A DNA stretch of 64,000 bases from Ferrimonas aestuarii (GTDB lineage: Bacteria; Pseudomonadota; Gammaproteobacteria; Enterobacterales; Shewanellaceae). The notes beneath the pieces are model-generated. The model saw only the letters and a program-made list of their open reading frames with translations, was not told the origin of the DNA and did not search any database. Below, in pieces: positions 56,101 to 64,000 of this stretch (position 1 is its first letter; every line of letters starts with the position of its first letter). The translations under genes were made by a program, and so were the position numbers. The stretch is taken from the NCBI RefSeq assembly GCF_005116665.1, contig NZ_SWCJ01000015.1, positions 53,918 to 117,917 on the forward strand. Reading direction: 5' to 3'.

Positions 56101-57807
56101 ATGACGCAAGAGCAGCAGCAGCGGCTGTTCCAAGCGTTCAGCCAAGCGGACAGCTCCACCACTCGTAAGTATGGCGGCACCGGCTTGGGGTTAACCATCA
56201 GTAAAACCCTGACCGAACTGATGGGTGGCGAGATTGAGGTTCAAAGCCAACATGGCAAGGGCAGTATTTTTGCGTTTACCGCCGAATTTGTGCTGCAGCA
56301 GAACCCGGCGAAGCGCACCGAATTTGATGAACACCTACTTAAAGATCGCACGGCGGTGGTGGTGGATGATAACGACGCGGCGCGGCAGATTCTGCAAACC
56401 ATGCTTGAAAGCCTTGGTATGCAGGTGACCAGCTTTGACTCGGCCACGGCGGCATTGGCGTGGTTAGCGGATCACGCCTGCGAGCTGCTGTTTGTGGATT
56501 GGAAGATGCCCCAGTTAGACGGCTTTGAGTCGGTTGCGCGGTTTCAGCGCCAGCATCCGGATAGTGATACTCGCGTCATCATGGTTACCGCCTATGGCCG
56601 TGAAGAAGCGATTCAGGAGGGGCTGGATCATGGTCAGCGACTGGATGGCGTACTGAGCAAGCCTATCACCCCATCAAGCTTGCTGGATGCCATTGGTGAG
56701 GCGCGCGGTCATGCCATCGTCAGTAATGTGAAACGCTCAGAGCGGCGCATCAAAACGGCAGATCTTCGGGCCAAGCTTCGCGGCGCTCGGGTGATGCTGG
56801 TGGAAGACAATGAGATTAATCAGGAGCTGGCTAAAGAGTTACTCAATCGCAGCGGCATTGAGGTGGTGGTCTGTGGCGATGGTCAACAGGCGCTGGATTA
56901 TTTGGCTAAGGATAGCCAGTTTGATCTGATCTTAATGGACGTGCAGATGCCGGTCATGGATGGGTATCTGGCCACGGAGCAGATCCGCAGCAATGACCAG
57001 TGGCAGGCGCTGCCGATTATCGCCATGACCGCCAACGTGATGAGCCGGGATCTTAAGCGAGCCTTAGATGCGGGCATGAACGATCACATCGGTAAGCCCA
57101 TCGACATTAAGGAGATGTTTGCCACCTTAGGCCGCTGGATTGAGCCGAAGGCCAACAACGACATAGAAGTAGAGGCAAAGGTTAGTAACGTCTCGACTCC
57201 GGTCAGTGGCGATATCGGTTCGTTAGAGCGGCTGTCTGAGCACCTTGATGTGGAGCACCTGCAAACCATCACCCAATCTAACGAGGCGCTGATCTCCAAG
57301 TTATTGCGCCATTTTGCTCAAGAACATCGTGATTTTGTTGAGCGTTATCGCACGCTTAACCCAGAGCAGGGCAAGCACGCGGCTCATACCTTGAAAGGCG
57401 TAGCGGGCAATTTGGGAGCAACCCAGATTGGCGAGCTGGCGCTGCAACTTGAGTCGACACCGCCGGAGCGCGCCAACGACATCTTGGTAAAGCTGGATAC
57501 CGCCCTGATTGGCTTTTGCCAAAGTATCGATGGCTTCCTTAGAGCCAAAAAAGCGCAGCCTCGGCAATCGATGGTGAACTTACAAAACGAGCGTCATGAG
57601 CTACTTAAACACCTGAACCAACTGCTCGGTGACGACGATACCGAAGCGGTGGAGCTGCTGGATGAGCTGATCACTCAGGAGCAAGACCCATCAATTAAGC
57701 GCAAATTGACTAAAATTGCTGATGCGGCAGAGCAGTTTGATTTTGAGCTGGCTCTGGAGCGGCTGCGGCAGTTGGCCTCAGACAACCAATGGGTGCTGGA
57801 GGGGTAG
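53140..57807 (+). CDS. BvgS-like hybrid histidine kinase (periplasmic SBP, dCache, PAS, HK, two REC, HPt)
   Basis: 1555 residues. Signal [24 protein letters not shown]_bac_3-type periplasmic ligand domain (about 25-255); helices near 270 and 310; a second periplasmic Cache-like domain (about 335-620); helix near 640; PAS (about 690-800); HisKA with phosphoacceptor in [20 protein letters not shown] (His about 833); HATPase (about 930-1050, with [10 protein letters not shown]); receiver 1 with Asp in [15 protein letters not shown] (about 1120); receiver 2 with [17 protein letters not shown] (about 1267); HPt with [16 protein letters not shown] (His about 1413). The phosphorelay likely ends on the HD-GYP regulator encoded next. 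All sites are intact. Confidence 0.95.
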   Translation: MRTWLAWMFCWASLVLAPASALELTEAERAWLAGHQSVAVGVSDWKPVFYMQDNGEPGGVTFGYLELISQKTGLKFHYEERPWLELLSGIRQRSLDVLPAIYFAEERQDYGLFSQPFYDVKEFLYIKANNQEINGFRDLKGKRLALVAGYESWGRIQKRFPEIELVAADDLLGAINKVLNGEADALFEAQVVVEQTLNDSLMGGLKGIYQDSFEDIPLYFFTRSDQPLLASILQKGMDAITSEEKRVIQNQWFISGAPRPDDSSAFDDLRWLTLLLVLVIAFLLLVAKLLQRYVHSERAELQFGSPRFGQLVLIGLGAFVTFVIAMSSLMLDYNKEVLKERTHISLEVIATSVVENLENLVGSHQQALALVTRNPEFVGVVDRLLEVDTTAEALVSAPEQGVLRQQLTSLNSILGDLGFYLIDLDGINIAANTDQALGQINLIARRQPKRFAQMTSGQSLFVPPLPSQTPNEFEMFVSVPIFNRYGKVIAVLAERLDPKKDFNDLIQSGRVGETGETYVIDRSGLLLSKSRFEAMLIASGQLQPGRTSMRAFSVRDPGADLTLGEPAIAGHRPLTKMAASIALGQDGYSLEGYRDYRGVPVVGVWKWSDLLGIGLTTEMDEAEALVSFHALRSTLALVLGSTLICAIAAILFTLNLGKNANLKLARAKSDLDRRVKQRTAELSDSEEKVRLLLSSVGRGILGCDIAGNINFVNPAALTILGYAESELVAQPFESTLLTRQQPIGPPAPSLLASTLLSGEIRYSDELLLRRKDGEVFSAEYATHPITKQGQILGAVVVFSDITERKAMERDLADAKRDAEQASKAKSEFLANMSHEIRTPMNAIIGMSYLALETELSRKQRSYIDKVHRSAESLLGIINDILDFSKIEAGKMALESTPFYLDDVFSSLSNLIALKAEEKGLELLFDVGSDVPQALIGDPLRLGQVLTNLGNNAIKFTEAGEIVLRVSLAGGSDASVRLKFEVIDTGIGMTQEQQQRLFQAFSQADSSTTRKYGGTGLGLTISKTLTELMGGEIEVQSQHGKGSIFAFTAEFVLQQNPAKRTEFDEHLLKDRTAVVVDDNDAARQILQTMLESLGMQVTSFDSATAALAWLADHACELLFVDWKMPQLDGFESVARFQRQHPDSDTRVIMVTAYGREEAIQEGLDHGQRLDGVLSKPITPSSLLDAIGEARGHAIVSNVKRSERRIKTADLRAKLRGARVMLVEDNEINQELAKELLNRSGIEVVVCGDGQQALDYLAKDSQFDLILMDVQMPVMDGYLATEQIRSNDQWQALPIIAMTANVMSRDLKRALDAGMNDHIGKPIDIKEMFATLGRWIEPKANNDIEVEAKVSNVSTPVSGDIGSLERLSEHLDVEHLQTITQSNEALISKLLRHFAQEHRDFVERYRTLNPEQGKHAAHTLKGVAGNLGATQIGELALQLESTPPERANDILVKLDTALIGFCQSIDGFLRAKKAQPRQSMVNLQNERHELLKHLNQLLGDDDTEAVELLDELITQEQDPSIKRKLTKIADAAEQFDFELALERLRQLASDNQWVLEG

Positions 57808-58824
57808 GTGGACAGCTTAACGTTATTGGTGGTGGACGATAATCCGGAGAACATCAACCTGCTGTCGGCAGTGCTTCGGGACGACTACAAGGTGAAGGCC
57901 GCAACCAGTGGGGAAAAGGCGCTGAAAATTGCCGACAAAACGCCCCAGCCCAGCATGATTCTGTTGGATGTGATGATGCCGGAGATGGATGGGTTTGAGG
58001 TGTGTCGCCGGCTGAAATCAAACCCCAGAACCCGGCATATTCCGGTGATCTTTGTCACTGCAAAAATCGCCGTAGAGGATGAAACCAAAGGGTTACAGTT
58101 GGGGGCGGTGGATTACATCACCAAGCCCATCAACCCAACCTTGGTGAAGATGCGCGTTCGGACTCAACTGGCGCTGTTTGACCAGAATCAGGAGCTCAAG
58201 CGCCAAGTGTCTGAAACCACCAAAGAGCTTCACGACAGCCGGTTGTCGGTGATCCAAACCCTCGGCCGAGCCGCGGAGTACAAAGACAACGAAACCGGCC
58301 TGCACGTCATTCGCATGAGCCACTATTCTCGCTTGATTGCCGAGCAGCTAAGCGGTGACGAGTATTGGACCGAACTGCTGTTTCACGCCTCTCCCATGCA
58401 CGACATTGGCAAAATCGGCATTGTGGACGCCATCTTAAGAAAGCCGGAGCGTCTAGATGGTGAAGAGTGGGAGGAGATGAAACGCCACTCGGAGTATGGC
58501 GCCGATATCTTGGCCAATCACACCTCAGAGCTGCTGGTGATGGCGCGGGAGATCGCCTTGGCTCATCACGAAAAGTGGGACGGCAGTGGGTATCCCAATG
58601 GCTTGAAAGCCGAGGCGATTCCACTGTCGGCGCGGATTGTGGCCATTGCCGATGTGTTCGATGCCCTGACCTCCGTTAGACCCTACAAAAGAGCGTGGTC
58701 GGTGGAGGACGCGGTGAGCTTCATCGAAGCCCACGCGGGCAGCCATTTTGACCCCAGTTTGGTTAAGCTGTTTCTAAATTGCTTGCCTCAAGTGCTGGAG
58801 ATCAAAGCGCAGTTTTCGGGTTAG
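57808..58824 (+). CDS. Response regulator with HD-GYP domain
   Basis: 338 residues: receiver (LLVVDDNPENINLL, phospho-Asp in MILLDVMMPEMDGFEVCRR) and HD-GYP phosphodiesterase, which hydrolyses c-di-GMP. The HD motif is in MHDIGKIGIVDAILRK, HHEKWDGSGYPNGLKAEAI carries the GYP. Metal-binding residues are intact. The start is GTG 57808, directly after the kinase stop, with GGAGGGG before it, so translation is coupled. It is the probable output of the preceding kinase. Its 3' end overlaps the convergent kinase gene by 23 bp. Confidence 0.94.
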   Translation: MDSLTLLVVDDNPENINLLSAVLRDDYKVKAATSGEKALKIADKTPQPSMILLDVMMPEMDGFEVCRRLKSNPRTRHIPVIFVTAKIAVEDETKGLQLGAVDYITKPINPTLVKMRVRTQLALFDQNQELKRQVSETTKELHDSRLSVIQTLGRAAEYKDNETGLHVIRMSHYSRLIAEQLSGDEYWTELLFHASPMHDIGKIGIVDAILRKPERLDGEEWEEMKRHSEYGADILANHTSELLVMAREIALAHHEKWDGSGYPNGLKAEAIPLSARIVAIADVFDALTSVRPYKRAWSVEDAVSFIEAHAGSHFDPSLVKLFLNCLPQVLEIKAQFSG

Positions 58825-60085
58825 AGGGTTCAGGCAAGGTCAGGGTGGCCACACAGCCTCCCTGTTCGCCATTGGCAAGCTCCATCTGCCAACCATAGCG
58901 CTGACACAGATCTTCCACAATCATCAGACCTAGGCCGTGGCCGCCACAGGTGGCCTGATCAAGCCCCGGCCCTTGGTCGGTTACCGTGATGGTATTGCCC
59001 AAACTCTTTAGCTCGACAACGCCCTCGGCGGTGGCGCCCAGAGCATTTCGAATCAGGTTGCCGAGAATCATCTTAACGACTGCGGGCTCTGCCTGAGTCC
59101 AGGGCTCGTCGACGGCCTTCAATTTCAGTTCGATGGGCTTGTTGGCGGTACCAGCCATCTCACTTTCCACCAACTCTTCCAACTCTTCACGCTCGATTTT
59201 ACGCCACAGGTTTGGGGTATCGTCACGCTCATACTTCACAAGAGAGAGCAGGGCATCCACCATGGTTTGCATGCCGTAGGTGGCTTCTAAGATGCGGTTT
59301 TTCTGCCGCTTCAAGAACTCCTCTTTGGTGGAGCGTCCCAGCAGTTTGGCGGCGCCGTTGACGATGGTCAGGGGCGTTTTAAGCTCGTGACTGGCGTAGC
59401 GGGCAAAGGCTTGCTCTCGCTGAACCCGCAGGTTCAGTTCATGGCGGTAGTGATTGATGGAGTCGGTGAGCTCGATAAATTCTTTGGCGGCAGTGGATTC
59501 CACCGTGATCTCAAACTTGGGGTCGACGGCGGCCTGCTGCAATTGCTCGCTGATCTCCTTAAGGGGCTGAATTAGGCGGCGCGTGAGCATTGCCAGAATG
59601 AAACCGGATATCGCCAGCACCACTAAGGTGACGGCCAACACGATGAGAGTCAGCACTACCTCTTCATCTTCGCTCATCTCTACCGCTTCGATTTTGGAAA
59701 CCAGCACCAATGGGTAACGCACGCCATTTTTGGTGAAGTGGGTAACCGATAAAAATACCGAGCCAAATTCTGGGTGCAGCTCTTCGGCAAACTCCTCCAG
59801 CTCAAGGTATTCCCGCGGCACAAACTCCGGCACGTCATCGAGGCGGTCGTAAGCGTAGGTGATGCGGTCGATGGGCAGCGGACCGGTGGCGCCGGTCAGG
59901 TAACGGGATAATGCCACCTCTTGCGCCATCATGTTCATCTGGGCGTTAACCGTATCCTCCCCGAGGTGGAAGGTGTAGCTGAACAGAAGCTGGATTGAGA
60001 TCCCGAGCAGCAGGGCGAAACCGATGAACAGCGCCATCAGCCGAGCGCTCATTGAGCGCACGTTACGAAAAGCCTTGATGATCAT
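58802..60085 (-). CDS. Sensor histidine kinase of an OmpR-type two-component system
   Basis: 427 residues: N-terminal helix, periplasmic region (about 35-145, acidic), second helix (about 145-170), HAMP-like linker, HisKA (phosphoacceptor in FARYASHELKTPLTIVNG) and HATPase (ending GGHGLGLMIVEDLCQRYG). The N-box is NLIRNALGATAEGV. The acidic periplasmic EEFAEELHPEFGS could bind cations, as in PhoQ, though that is a guess. It overlaps the regulator gene by four bases and the HD-GYP gene on the other side. Confidence 0.92.
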   Translation of the reverse strand: MIIKAFRNVRSMSARLMALFIGFALLLGISIQLLFSYTFHLGEDTVNAQMNMMAQEVALSRYLTGATGPLPIDRITYAYDRLDDVPEFVPREYLELEEFAEELHPEFGSVFLSVTHFTKNGVRYPLVLVSKIEAVEMSEDEEVVLTLIVLAVTLVVLAISGFILAMLTRRLIQPLKEISEQLQQAAVDPKFEITVESTAAKEFIELTDSINHYRHELNLRVQREQAFARYASHELKTPLTIVNGAAKLLGRSTKEEFLKRQKNRILEATYGMQTMVDALLSLVKYERDDTPNLWRKIEREELEELVESEMAGTANKPIELKLKAVDEPWTQAEPAVVKMILGNLIRNALGATAEGVVELKSLGNTITVTDQGPGLDQATCGGHGLGLMIVEDLCQRYGWQMELANGEQGGCVATLTLPEPSNPKTAL

Positions 60086-60774
60086 TTCGGGGTGTCCAAA
60101 CGGAAGCCGACTTTGGGTACGGTGATCAAAAGCGGCGTCGCAAAGGGTTTATCCAACTGATTTCGAAGCTGATAGATGTGGCTACGAAGCACGTCGTTGT
60201 TTGGCGGTGCGTCGCCCCAAATGGCATCGGTAAGCTGATCTCTGGTCACCAGATCTGGGCTGGCGGTCGCCAACACATTGAGAATTTTATAGGTCGTGGG
60301 ATTCAGGGCCAAGCGCTGGCCTTGGCGGCTGGCGGTTCTGGCCTTGGTGTCGATCTCAAGATCGCCCACCACGATGGTGCTGGTGGCCAACTGCCCTCGA
60401 TAACGGCGAATAAGCGCCAACAAGCGCACTTCAACAATGTCGATATCAAAGGGTTTGGTGAGGTAGTCATCGGCACCACACTCAAAGCCTGAAAGGGTAT
60501 CACCGCGGTCGCTAAGTGCGGTCAGCATTAAGACCGGGGTGGTATTGCCCGCTTCACGTAGGCGTTTGCACACCTCAAAGCCGTCCATGCGCGGTAGCAT
60601 CAGATCCAAAATGATGGCATCAAAATCGTTATTGGTGGCCAGCTCCAACCCCAAAACACCGTTATCGGCGTAATCCAGCTCCACATCTAGGGCTTCAAAG
60701 TAGTCGAACAGAATGCCGGCGATGTCTCGATTGTCTTCCACGAGAAGGATTTTGCATTTGGAGAGAGAGTTCAT
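60082..60774 (-). CDS. OmpR/PhoB-family response regulator
   Basis: 230 residues: receiver (KILLVEDNRDIAG; phospho-Asp in AIILDLMLPRMDGFEVCKR, about residue 56) and a C-terminal winged helix (DVLRSHIYQLRNQLDKPF ending). It is encoded just before its kinase and divergent from the gtrB-arnT-gtrA-like operon 146 bp away, so control of that operon is plausible. Confidence 0.94.
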   Translation of the reverse strand: MNSLSKCKILLVEDNRDIAGILFDYFEALDVELDYADNGVLGLELATNNDFDAIILDLMLPRMDGFEVCKRLREAGNTTPVLMLTALSDRGDTLSGFECGADDYLTKPFDIDIVEVRLLALIRRYRGQLATSTIVVGDLEIDTKARTASRQGQRLALNPTTYKILNVLATASPDLVTRDQLTDAIWGDAPPNNDVLRSHIYQLRNQLDKPFATPLLITVPKVGFRLDTPK

Positions 60775-60920
60775 CTGGAGGTCACCAAGGTAGAGTTACG
60801 ATCATTGTATTTTGGCCCCGTGAAAAAGTTGTGGATGACATTAATTTCACAGGTGGCTCCTTAACATGTAAGCAATTATTCAGGCGCTTGCGCCGAAATC
60901 GACTACAAGCAGGTACTTAC

Positions 60921-61925
60921 ATGATCAAAGCACAGCCGCAAGGGGCACAAAAACGTCCCCTGATATTATCGGTTATTGTACCGGTCTACAATGAATCCGA
61001 AGGGCTTGCCTACACCCATAAGCGTTTGACTCAGGTGCTGGATGCCATCCCGGAGCGTTGTGAAATCATCTACATCGATGATGGCAGTAAAGACAACAGC
61101 TGGGAGTTGGTGCAATCATTGCCAAGCTCCTCCAGTGATCATGTGGGCATTACCTTAAGTCGTAATTTCGGCAAAGAAGCGGCCATGAGTGCGGGCCTGC
61201 AGCAGAGCCGAGGCGAAGCGGTTATCTTGATTGACGCGGATCTGCAAGATCCGCCAGAGCTGATTCCCCAAATGTTAGAGGCATGGCGCGGCGGTGTTGA
61301 TGTGGTCAACATGAAACGCCGGGAGCGCTTGGGAGAGAGCTGGTTTAAGCGCTTTACCGCGGGCAGCTTCTACAAGGTGATGAACTGGGCATCGGATGTG
61401 CCGATTCCTGAAAACGTGGGTGATTTCCGCTTGATGAGTCGACAAGTGGTGGATCACATCAATCAGCTTCCTGAGACCAACCGCTACATGAAAGGCCTGT
61501 TTGCTTGGCCTGGATTTAAGCAGACCACCTTAGAGTTTGACCGCGATCCTCGCGCCGTCGGCGAGACTAAGTGGAATTATGGCAAGCTGTTCTCTTTCGC
61601 CATGGATGGAATCTCCTCATTCAGCATCCGCCCCCTGCGTTTGGCTACGTGGTGCGGTCTGGTTACTGCTTTTAGTGCGTTTGCTTACGGCGCGTGGGTG
61701 GTGGCGAAAACCCTGATTTTTGGCGAGGCCGTATCCGGCTATCCGTCAATGATGGTGGTTCAGCTGCTTTTAGGTGGTATTCAGTTGTTGGCCTTAGGCT
61801 TGATTGGTGAATACCTTGGTCGGGTGGTGATGGAAGTGAAACAGCGCCCGCAATATTTAGTTCGCGAAGTCAGCCACCAGGATGGGGTGAGCTCTGTGGT
61901 ATCCCTTGAGGCTCGCCGTTCATGA
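60921..61925 (+). CDS. GtrB/DPM-like family 2 glycosyltransferase
   Basis: 334 residues. The GT2 domain starts SVIVPVYNESEGLAYTHKRL, the metal-binding aspartates are in IYIDDGSKDNS and LIDADLQDPPEL, and two C-terminal membrane helices (about 240-300) follow, as in GtrB/ArnC/DpmA. It transfers a sugar from a nucleotide to undecaprenyl phosphate at the inner face of the membrane. ATG 60921 begins at the conserved start; an upstream GTG (60831) is less likely. The next gene overlaps by four bases. Confidence 0.9.
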   Translation: MIKAQPQGAQKRPLILSVIVPVYNESEGLAYTHKRLTQVLDAIPERCEIIYIDDGSKDNSWELVQSLPSSSSDHVGITLSRNFGKEAAMSAGLQQSRGEAVILIDADLQDPPELIPQMLEAWRGGVDVVNMKRRERLGESWFKRFTAGSFYKVMNWASDVPIPENVGDFRLMSRQVVDHINQLPETNRYMKGLFAWPGFKQTTLEFDRDPRAVGETKWNYGKLFSFAMDGISSFSIRPLRLATWCGLVTAFSAFAYGAWVVAKTLIFGEAVSGYPSMMVVQLLLGGIQLLALGLIGEYLGRVVMEVKQRPQYLVREVSHQDGVSSVVSLEARRS

Positions 61926-63325
61926 GTTGGATTAAAAAACACCCCCTGCTGTCGGTGATGTTGTTGGCGATGGCGGTACGTTTGTTGTCGCTCGGAGCTT
62001 ACCCGCTCACCGACACCACCGAAGCTCGCTACGGTTACATGGCCAAACTGATGGTGATGACCGACAACTGGTTGACGCCTCAATTCGACATTGGCGTGCC
62101 ATTTTGGGGTAAACCGCCACTGCATACTTGGATGAGCGCCGGTTCGGCCTCGCTACTAGGCATGAGTGAGTTTGCGCTGCGCCTGCCTCATTGGCTCGCT
62201 GCGGCAATGATTGTGGCTCTGGTTGGCTGGATTGCCCGCCGGGAGCGCAGCAGTGCGGCGCTGGCGATGATGACTCTGGCCACTACGGTGATCTTCAGTA
62301 TTGCCGCTGGCGCCATCATGACCGACATGGCGCTGACTCTGGGCATGACCATCGCCATGATCGGGTTCTACCTTGGCTGGCAGGGCAACTACCGAGCGGG
62401 GTATCTGGGGTTTGTTGGACTCGCCATTGGGTTGCTGGCTAAGGGGCCGCTCATCATTGTGCTGATGGGGCTGGCGGTTGGTCCATGGTTGTTGATTCAA
62501 CACGGCCTTGGGGCATTCAAGGTGTTGTGGCAGCGCTTTCCGCTGCTTACCGGCACCGCCGCCATGTTCGTGATTGCCGGCCCTTGGTATCTGGCGGCAG
62601 AGAAAGCCACTCCCGGTTTTCTGGATTATTTCATCGTTGGTGAGCACTACCTGCGCTTTGTGGAGTCAGGCTGGCAGGGCGATCTATACGGCAGTGCTCA
62701 TGACCAACCTCGGGGGACCATCTGGATCTATTGGCTCAGTTCAGCCTTCCCGTGGTCGCTGATATTGCCGTTGCTATGGTGGCGTCAACGTAAGGCCGAT
62801 AAGCCAGCGTCAGGCGTTTCGGCGTGGCAGAGTTATCTGCTGTGTTGGATGCTGTCTCCGCTGATTTTGTTTACCTTCGCGGGCAACATTTTACCCGCCT
62901 ACATTTTGCCCGGAATTCCGGCATTGGCTTTGCTGTGTGCGTCATTGGCGGCCCAACGAGATTGGGGCTGGCTGACTAAAGTGGGCATGATTACCCCGGT
63001 GATCTTGCTGATCGCCGTGGCGGTGATGAACGTCAAGGTTGGACCTGAGCGCTCGGATAAGTCTCTGTTGGCAGGGCATTATCAGCCGCAAACGCCGCTG
63101 TACTACCTGCACAAACGGCCATTCTCGGCTCAATATTACTCCGATGGCCGAGCGCAGTTTGCAGAAAGTATTGATGAACTGCCGACGGTTCAAAGGTACT
63201 TGCTTGCCATCCCTTCCGATTGGAACTGGCAACAACTGGGGTTGGAAAACCAGCAGTGCACGGTATTGGAGCAGCGCCGTAAGCGTCAGCTATTGGAGTG
63301 TCAGCCTGATGCCAACCTGGATTAA
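61922..63325 (+). CDS. ArnT-like family 39 glycosyltransferase
   Basis: 467 residues, about 12 membrane helices. The first periplasmic loop has DTTEARYGYMAKLM, the DE-R motif of the PMT/ArnT family that carries the catalytic acid; VPFWGKPPLHTWMSAGS follows. Such enzymes move a sugar from an undecaprenyl-phosphate donor onto lipid A or proteins on the outer side. With the GtrB-like gene before and GtrA-like gene after, it completes a donor-synthesis, flipping and transfer set. Classic ArnT is ~550 residues, so this is a shorter relative. Confidence 0.88.
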   Translation: MSWIKKHPLLSVMLLAMAVRLLSLGAYPLTDTTEARYGYMAKLMVMTDNWLTPQFDIGVPFWGKPPLHTWMSAGSASLLGMSEFALRLPHWLAAAMIVALVGWIARRERSSAALAMMTLATTVIFSIAAGAIMTDMALTLGMTIAMIGFYLGWQGNYRAGYLGFVGLAIGLLAKGPLIIVLMGLAVGPWLLIQHGLGAFKVLWQRFPLLTGTAAMFVIAGPWYLAAEKATPGFLDYFIVGEHYLRFVESGWQGDLYGSAHDQPRGTIWIYWLSSAFPWSLILPLLWWRQRKADKPASGVSAWQSYLLCWMLSPLILFTFAGNILPAYILPGIPALALLCASLAAQRDWGWLTKVGMITPVILLIAVAVMNVKVGPERSDKSLLAGHYQPQTPLYYLHKRPFSAQYYSDGRAQFAESIDELPTVQRYLLAIPSDWNWQQLGLENQQCTVLEQRRKRQLLECQPDANLD

Positions 63326-63719
63326 ATTTGCCATCGTCGGCGTTAGCGGATTTGCGGTGGACATCACCCTGTTCACCGCATTGACGGCGGGACTTACGCT
63401 GGATTACTTCGTGGCGCGGGCTCTGGCGTTTGTGGCCGCAGCGTCCACCACTTGGATTGGCAATCGGCTGTTTACCTTTGCTGAGCGTCAACATGGCAGA
63501 GCGAGCAATCAATGGCGTAAAGCTCTAAGTGCGGCGCTAATGTCGGCGCTACCAAACTTTGCGGTGTTCTCGCTGGCCATGATGTGGTTCGAACTGGTCT
63601 ATCTTGGGCCTCAGCTGTCACTGGTTTTAGGCATCGGTGCCGGAACGGTGTCTAATTTTGCCTTGAGTCATTTTTGGGTATTTAAGGACCGCGCCGAAGA
63701 GCGGGCCCAATGGACATAA
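63309..63719 (+). CDS. GtrA-family membrane protein
   Basis: 136 residues and four helices: PTWIKFAIVGVSGFAVDITLF, a second and third helix around 35-60 and 75-100, and ALSHFWVFKDR at the end. The GtrA family flips the undecaprenyl-linked sugar. The start ATG 63309 lies within the previous gene (17-bp overlap), and it ends the operon. Upstream frame in the same phase is not homologous. Confidence 0.88.
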   Translation: MPTWIKFAIVGVSGFAVDITLFTALTAGLTLDYFVARALAFVAAASTTWIGNRLFTFAERQHGRASNQWRKALSAALMSALPNFAVFSLAMMWFELVYLGPQLSLVLGIGAGTVSNFALSHFWVFKDRAEERAQWT

Positions 63720-63807
63720 ACTGAGAATAAGTAGCAAAAAACCTGGGAACTTTGCCTATCCGTGTGATGCAAACTGACGAAAGTGCAAAGCAATCCCTTT
63801 TTCCCTG

Positions 63808-63870
63808 AAAGCCTGAGGAGCCAGTTCAAATACCAATCACATTAGTGTGCTTGGTATCGCCTCGGGCTTT
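63808..63870 (+). terminator. Terminator of the glycosyltransferase operon with nested palindrome
   Basis: AAAGCCTGAGG (63808-63818) and CCTCGGGCTTT (63860-63870) pair with one G·T, followed by TTTT. The intervening loop contains a 28-bp imperfect palindrome, ATACCAATCACATTAGTG running to CTTGGTAT (63830-63857). Its end sequence matches the ends of the 18895-19158 element. Confidence 0.75.
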
Positions 63871-63907
63871 TTTATGGTTCTTCGCGGATGAGCGGGGAAT
63901 AGATACA

Positions 63908-63972
63908 GAAACGGCTGGTTAGGTTAGAGTTTCATCGCCAAACAAAACCACTCACCAGCCACCAGCCGTTTC
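63908..63972. repeat. Inverted repeat at the right edge
   Basis: GAAACGGCTGGT (63908-63919) and ACCAGCCGTTTC (63961-63972) are perfect 12-bp inverted repeats around 41 bases, directly before ATG 63974. It may be part of an insertion sequence's end and promoter region. Confidence 0.5.
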
Positions 63973-63973
63973 G

Positions 63974-64000
63974 ATGTCGCAGCTTACCTTTCCTATTGAG
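63974..64000 (+). CDS. Start of a reading frame cut by the right edge, possibly a transposase
   Basis: Only nine codons (MSQLTFPIE) are inside the window. The beginning with an inverted repeat in front is compatible with an insertion-sequence transposase, but there is too little to name a family. No terminal inverted repeat pair can be confirmed without the next part. Confidence 0.25.

Noticed and set aside
1..64000. tRNA or rRNA genes
   Set aside because: No tRNA-like cloverleaf with a usual acceptor end, nor rRNA core sequence, was noticed by eye; a tRNA scan would be decisive.

Overview
The window looks like chromosome of an Alteromonadales-type gammaproteobacterium (Shewanella/Ferrimonas-like). 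The main reason is the block pykA / hexR / zwf-pgl-edd-eda, which has the Shewanella gene order and HexR-like operator boxes. AsnS, AspA, AhpCF, NudL and PabB also read as gammaproteobacterial proteins. This is inferred from protein sequence and gene order; no database search was possible.

Layout. 1-7440: central carbon metabolism, with pykA (cut by the window edge), the RpiR-type regulator hexR, and the oxidative pentose-phosphate/Entner-Doudoroff operon. 7500-13575: an unrecognised gene, then a compact cytochrome c oxidase operon whose subunit II carries two extra cytochrome c domains and which has two subunit III-like genes. 13571-25735: housekeeping genes (VOC protein, arylamine N-acetyltransferase, Dcp lipoprotein, aspA, asnS, nudL, pabB, ahpC, ahpF), with a 264-bp MITE-like element between aspA and asnS. 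25900-39264: an accessory stretch of small membrane and exported proteins (TM2-like/YidD/DUF4177 operon, AbgT transporter, DUF285 lipoprotein, Lrp regulator with a cysteine desulfhydrase-like enzyme), broken up by clusters of a composite palindromic (REP-like) repeat with a small GIY-YIG protein beside one copy.

39480-43675 is the most interesting part. It is a strikingly AT-rich block read leftwards. It contains a four-gene operon: a 2-TM protein, a C-terminal-domain protein, a middle component, and a Rad50/SMC-like ABC ATPase with a CxxC zinc ribbon. This matches the ABC-three-component (ABC-3C) conflict-system layout. The operon lies between two sequences that fold like integron attC sites, with matching arms, unpaired spacers and extrahelical bases. 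A second, single-gene cassette lies next to it, and no integrase is visible. I read it as a defence-like system carried as a multigene integron cassette in an integrase-less array. The putative effector appears split into two polypeptides that share a GDIFIG strand motif.

44600-51931: an exported nitroreductase and a czcCBA-type heavy-metal efflux operon headed by a small His-rich protein; the CzcB-like adaptor also has a long His/Asp-rich N-terminus. 52108-60774: a DUF2860 outer-membrane protein, a 1555-residue BvgS-like hybrid kinase, an HD-GYP response regulator, and a convergent OmpR/sensor-kinase pair. 60921-63719: a three-gene glycosyltransferase/flippase set (GtrB-, ArnT- and GtrA-like), probably for surface polysaccharide or lipid A modification. 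The right edge has a terminator with a nested palindrome and the first codons of a possible transposase.
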